In this document: piece after piece, positions 7,258-8,944 of the stretch
Layout: each line of letters starts with the position of its first letter
How positions within the stretch are numbered: position 1 is the first letter of the stretch
Assembly: GCA_902783825.1 (NCBI GenBank)
Contig: CACZSJ010000030.1
Coordinates: 1-8,944, forward strand
DNA length: 8,944 nt
Direction: 5' to 3'
Source: Oscillospiraceae bacterium
GTDB taxonomy: Bacteria; Bacillota; Clostridia; Oscillospirales; Oscillospiraceae
Notes under the pieces: model-generated
The model's input: only the letters and a program-made list of their open reading frames with translations
Told to the model about the DNA's origin: nothing
The model's database searches: none
Position numbers and translations under genes: made by a program

Positions 7258-7298
7258 CAAAAGAGGCCGCTGCGTTTCAATTGCAGCGGCCTCTTTTG
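7258..7298 (+). terminator. Intrinsic terminator of the DUF1846 gene
   Basis: A perfect 16-bp inverted repeat pairs CAAAAGAGGCCGCTGC (7258-7273) with GCAGCGGCCTCTTTTG (7283-7298) around a 9-base loop. The descending arm ends CTCTTTT, so the U tract is built into the stem. It lies 35 bases after the DUF1846 stop. A smaller stem, AGCTC/GAGCT (7228-7242), precedes it. The -35 element of the next promoter begins only four bases later, so the terminator insulates the PadR operon closely. Confidence 0.9.
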
Positions 7299-7301
7299 TG
7301 C

Positions 7302-7330
7302 TTGACAGGACCCGCGCGCTGTGATAGTAT
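7302..7330 (+). promoter_or_regulatory. Near-consensus sigma-A promoter of the padR-DUF2812 operon
   Basis: A perfect TTGACA -35 (7302-7307), a 17-base spacer and TAGTAT (7325-7330) with a TGA extended -10 just before it make the strongest-looking promoter in the window. The start site should fall near 7337, inside the palindromic operator at 7331-7355. A strong promoter with an overlapping operator suggests tight repression that can be released. Confidence 0.85.
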
Positions 7331-7355
7331 ATATATCGGAACCCGATATATCGGG
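7331..7355 (+). promoter_or_regulatory. Overlapping palindromic operator, probable PadR autoregulatory site
   Basis: ATATATCGG (7331-7339) and CCGATATAT (7343-7351) form a perfect 9-bp inverted repeat around AAC. The second arm also takes part in the perfect 14-bp palindrome CCCGATATATCGGG (7342-7355). ATATATCGG thus occurs twice in direct orientation (7331 and 7346), with the inverse copy overlapping. An outer GTATAT/ATATAC pair (7327-7332, 7361-7366) flanks the array. The position immediately after the -10 and ahead of padR fits autorepression, as is usual for PadR regulators; binding itself is inferred. Confidence 0.72.
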
Positions 7356-7378
7356 CGACAATATACTGGAGGGATCAC

Positions 7379-7702
7379 ATGGATGAGCATATCGTTTTGA
7401 CCGAGGCCACGTATTACATCTTGCTGAGCCTGTATCGTCCCCGACACGGCTATGGGATCATGCAGCAGGTGGAGGAGCTGTCGAGCGGCCGCGTGCGGCT
7501 TGCGGCGGGGACGCTGTACGGCGCGCTCAACGCCATGGTGGAAAAGCGCTGGATCGTCCAGCTTCCAGTGGAAGACGGCAGCCGAAAGAAGAATTATCAG
7601 ATCACCGAGCGCGGACTTGCCATCCTGCGCACGGAGCTCTCGCGTCTGCAGGAGCTTGTCCGAAACGGTGAAGAAATCATGGGAGGGCAGACACATGACT
7701 GA
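7379..7702 (+). CDS. PadR family transcriptional repressor
   Basis: This 107-residue protein is a complete small (subfamily-2 type) PadR regulator with a winged helix and a short C-terminal dimerisation helix. Visible marks are LTEATYYILLSLYRPRHGYGIMQQ at about 7-30, the recognition helix LAAGTLYGALNAM at 41-53, and the wing GSRKKNYQITERG at 67-79, followed by the helix to residue 100. Such proteins act as dimeric cytosolic DNA-binding repressors, often responding to small toxic or aromatic compounds or to envelope stress. The ligand here is unknown. The ATG at 7379 follows GGAGGG at 5-base spacing. The gene overlaps the next one by 8 bases, and both are read from the promoter at 7302-7330. 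The palindromes at 7331-7355 are its likely target. Confidence 0.93.
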   Translation: MDEHIVLTEATYYILLSLYRPRHGYGIMQQVEELSSGRVRLAAGTLYGALNAMVEKRWIVQLPVEDGSRKKNYQITERGLAILRTELSRLQELVRNGEEIMGGQTHD

Positions 7703-8234
7703 ACGCATAACAAAAACCCGATGGTTCTGGGCCTGGGAATATGAAAAGGAGGAGCGCTGGCTCAACGAAATGGCGGCCGACGGTTGGACGCTGGCAGAGG
7801 TCGGCTACTGCCGCTTCACCTTCGAGCGAAGCGAGCCGAATGCCTATACGATTCGCCTGGAGATGCACCCGCACGACGAGCAGTATCTCTCCTTTATGGA
7901 GGATACCGGGGCCGAGTACATCGGCCGCTGCCTCCAGTGGGTATACTTCCGGAGAAGAAGCGAGCTCGGCGCTTTCGATCTCTTTTCCGATCTGGACTCC
8001 AAGCTGACCCATCTGCGCAAAATCCACAAAACGATCCTGATTGTTGGCATCCTAAATCTGTTTGCCGGCATGCTGAATCTGTTTGTCGGCCTTGAAAGCA
8101 CAAGCGTTTACCGCATGAACAACGCTTGTGTCGCTGTCTTGAACCTTCTGGTCTGCACATTTCTGATGTACGGCCTGGGCAGGCTCAAGGAGAAAATCGA
8201 CTCTCTCGAACGGGAACGGCTGTTGCGGGAATAG
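7695..8234 (+). CDS. DUF2812 domain membrane protein
   Basis: The 179-residue protein has the DUF2812 signature near its N-terminus: FWAWEYEKEERWLNEMAADGW at about 11-31, followed by the strands YCRFTFERSEPNAYTIRLE (38-56) and ending near QWVYFRR (81-87). Two hydrophobic helices follow, about 113-133 and 142-162, and then a charged coiled tail LKEKIDSLERERLLRE. With no signal peptide, the N-terminal domain is probably cytosolic and the protein sits in the membrane through its C-terminal hairpin. The family has no established biochemical function; its genes often accompany padR in Firmicutes, where they are thought to be the regulated partner. The ATG at 7695 has GGGAGGG seven bases upstream and overlaps the padR stop, so translation is probably coupled. 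The first helix contains an in-phase 21-base tandem repeat (see findings). Confidence 0.88.
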   Translation: MTERITKTRWFWAWEYEKEERWLNEMAADGWTLAEVGYCRFTFERSEPNAYTIRLEMHPHDEQYLSFMEDTGAEYIGRCLQWVYFRRRSELGAFDLFSDLDSKLTHLRKIHKTILIVGILNLFAGMLNLFVGLESTSVYRMNNACVAVLNLLVCTFLMYGLGRLKEKIDSLERERLLRE

Positions 8235-8251
8235 CCAATCCCTCATCCTTT

Positions 8252-8297
8252 ACGGCACAGGGCTGGGCGCAGATGCGCCCAGCCCTGTGCCGTGTCT
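8252..8297 (+). terminator. Strong hairpin terminator between convergent genes
   Basis: A perfect 19-bp stem pairs ACGGCACAGGGCTGGGCGC (8252-8270) with its complement (8275-8293) around the tetraloop AGAT. On the plus strand it is followed by GTCTTCTTATCT, a modest T-rich tail; on the minus strand the tail is AAAGGATG, which is poor. It therefore ends the padR-DUF2812 operon and may also block read-through from the EcsC-family gene by its stability alone. Confidence 0.8.
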
Positions 8298-8299
8298 TC

Positions 8300-8944
8300 T
8301 TATCTGCGGCCCTTTTTCTGATCGGTCAGGAAGCGGCGCCGATATTTCAGCTCCACATAGGCGCTGATCCGGTTCATGTACAGCATATTCGCCGCGCCGC
8401 CCACCAGCCCCAGGATTGGGATCCCCTGGAGAAATTTCATATACAGAAGCTCCCGGCTGAGGGCCCGGGCAGCATCTTCCGTCAGAGCCGGAACACTCCG
8501 GGCCTGGGGATAGGTGTCCGTGGCAATAAATCTGTCGATATCCTGGTTTGCCTGCTGCAGCTCCTCTCCCCAGGCCAGAGAAGCCGCGATCAGGCGCAGC
8601 AGAAAGGCCCGCTCTTTGTCGCCCTCGTAGTCGTAGCCATAGCGCATGGCGATCTCATAGACGTTGCGCAGCAGCAGTCCGGTGAACACCGCCACATCCG
8701 CCAGGCCGATACCCAGAACCCCCAGGCCCAGGCCCGTGGCGCCGGTCAGCACCGTGTGCAGCGCCCCGGTGTTTCCCGCCCGGCGGGAAAAGCTGCGCAG
8801 ATCCTTTTCCTCTCCCCGCTCCTGCAGAGCATAGTCGTCCAACAGGTAACGCTCCGCCAATCTCCGCAGATCATAGGTTTTCTCAATCAGCGGCGTACCT
8901 TTTTCAAAAATCAGCGCAAAGGCCTTCTCAAAGGCCTTGTTCAG
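8300..8944 (-). CDS. EcsC family protein, 5' part cut off by the window edge
   Basis: The frame is open to the right edge, so the visible 214 residues lack the true N-terminus; the in-frame TTG at 8860 is not a convincing start, because coding sequence (LNKAFEKAFALIFEKGTPLIEKTYDLRRL) continues upstream of it. The match to the EcsC family rests on the Gly/Ala-rich amphipathic region GLGLGVLGIGLADVAVFTGLLLRNVYEIA in the middle and on KFLQGIPILGLVGGAANMLYMNRISAYVELKYRRRFL at the C-terminus, the family's typical PxxGxxGGxxN ending. EcsC is named for the third gene of the Bacillus ecsABC cluster, but most members stand apart from any transporter and have no known role; the hydrophobic stretches suggest membrane association. 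The gene is convergent with the DUF2812 gene and shares the 8252-8293 hairpin. Confidence 0.85.
   Translation of the reverse strand: MNKAFEKAFALIFEKGTPLIEKTYDLRRLAERYLLDDYALQERGEEKDLRSFSRRAGNTGALHTVLTGATGLGLGVLGIGLADVAVFTGLLLRNVYEIAMRYGYDYEGDKERAFLLRLIAASLAWGEELQQANQDIDRFIATDTYPQARSVPALTEDAARALSRELLYMKFLQGIPILGLVGGAANMLYMNRISAYVELKYRRRFLTDQKKGRR

Noticed and set aside
7223..7378. A riboswitch or small RNA in the gap before padR
   Set aside because: The gap is fully explained by the terminator, the promoter and the operator, with only about 40 bases of leader left before the ATG.
7452..7694. An upstream ATG in the DUF2812 frame at 7452
   Set aside because: The extension lies inside padR and translates to Arg/Ser-rich non-homologous sequence; the ATG at 7695 has a strong ribosome binding site and the expected family N-terminus.

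Overview
The window looks like chromosomal DNA from a high-GC low-copy-repeat Firmicute, most probably a gut-type clostridium of the Oscillospirales or a relative. That placement is an inference. It rests on GC-rich codon use with AT-rich promoter islands, strong GGAGG-type ribosome binding sites, sigma-A promoters (several with a TGn extended -10), a UPF0371/DUF1846 gene, and a PadR-DUF2812 pair, a gene combination common in clostridia. I found no rRNA, tRNA, CRISPR array, insertion sequence or phage gene.

Left part (1-4746), read leftwards: secA, then pgeF (YlmD/YfiH family), then the 5' part of a family-5 solute-binding lipoprotein that runs off the left edge. secA has its own extended -10 promoter. 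pgeF follows after 49 bp that contain a GC-rich hairpin. The lipoprotein gene starts 6 bp after pgeF, with its ribosome binding site inside the end of pgeF. The three therefore look like one transcription unit of export and cell-envelope functions.

Middle part (4747-7300): a secreted protein of unknown function (leftwards) and UPF0371/DUF1846 (rightwards) diverge from a 199-bp region holding two well-formed back-to-back promoters. The secreted-protein gene ends at a strong intrinsic terminator ahead of the secA promoter. The DUF1846 gene ends at a 16-bp-stem terminator.

Right part (7301-8944): a compact two-gene operon encodes a PadR-family repressor and a DUF2812 membrane protein. Its promoter is close to consensus, and overlapping perfect palindromes just downstream of the -10 look like an autoregulatory operator. 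A perfect 19-bp stem separates this operon from a convergent EcsC-family gene that runs off the right edge.

Most of the window is core or household in character. The part with the most undescribed biology is the PadR/operator/DUF2812 cassette. The secreted protein and DUF1846 are also functionally uncharacterised. I see no clear evidence of a wholly new system.
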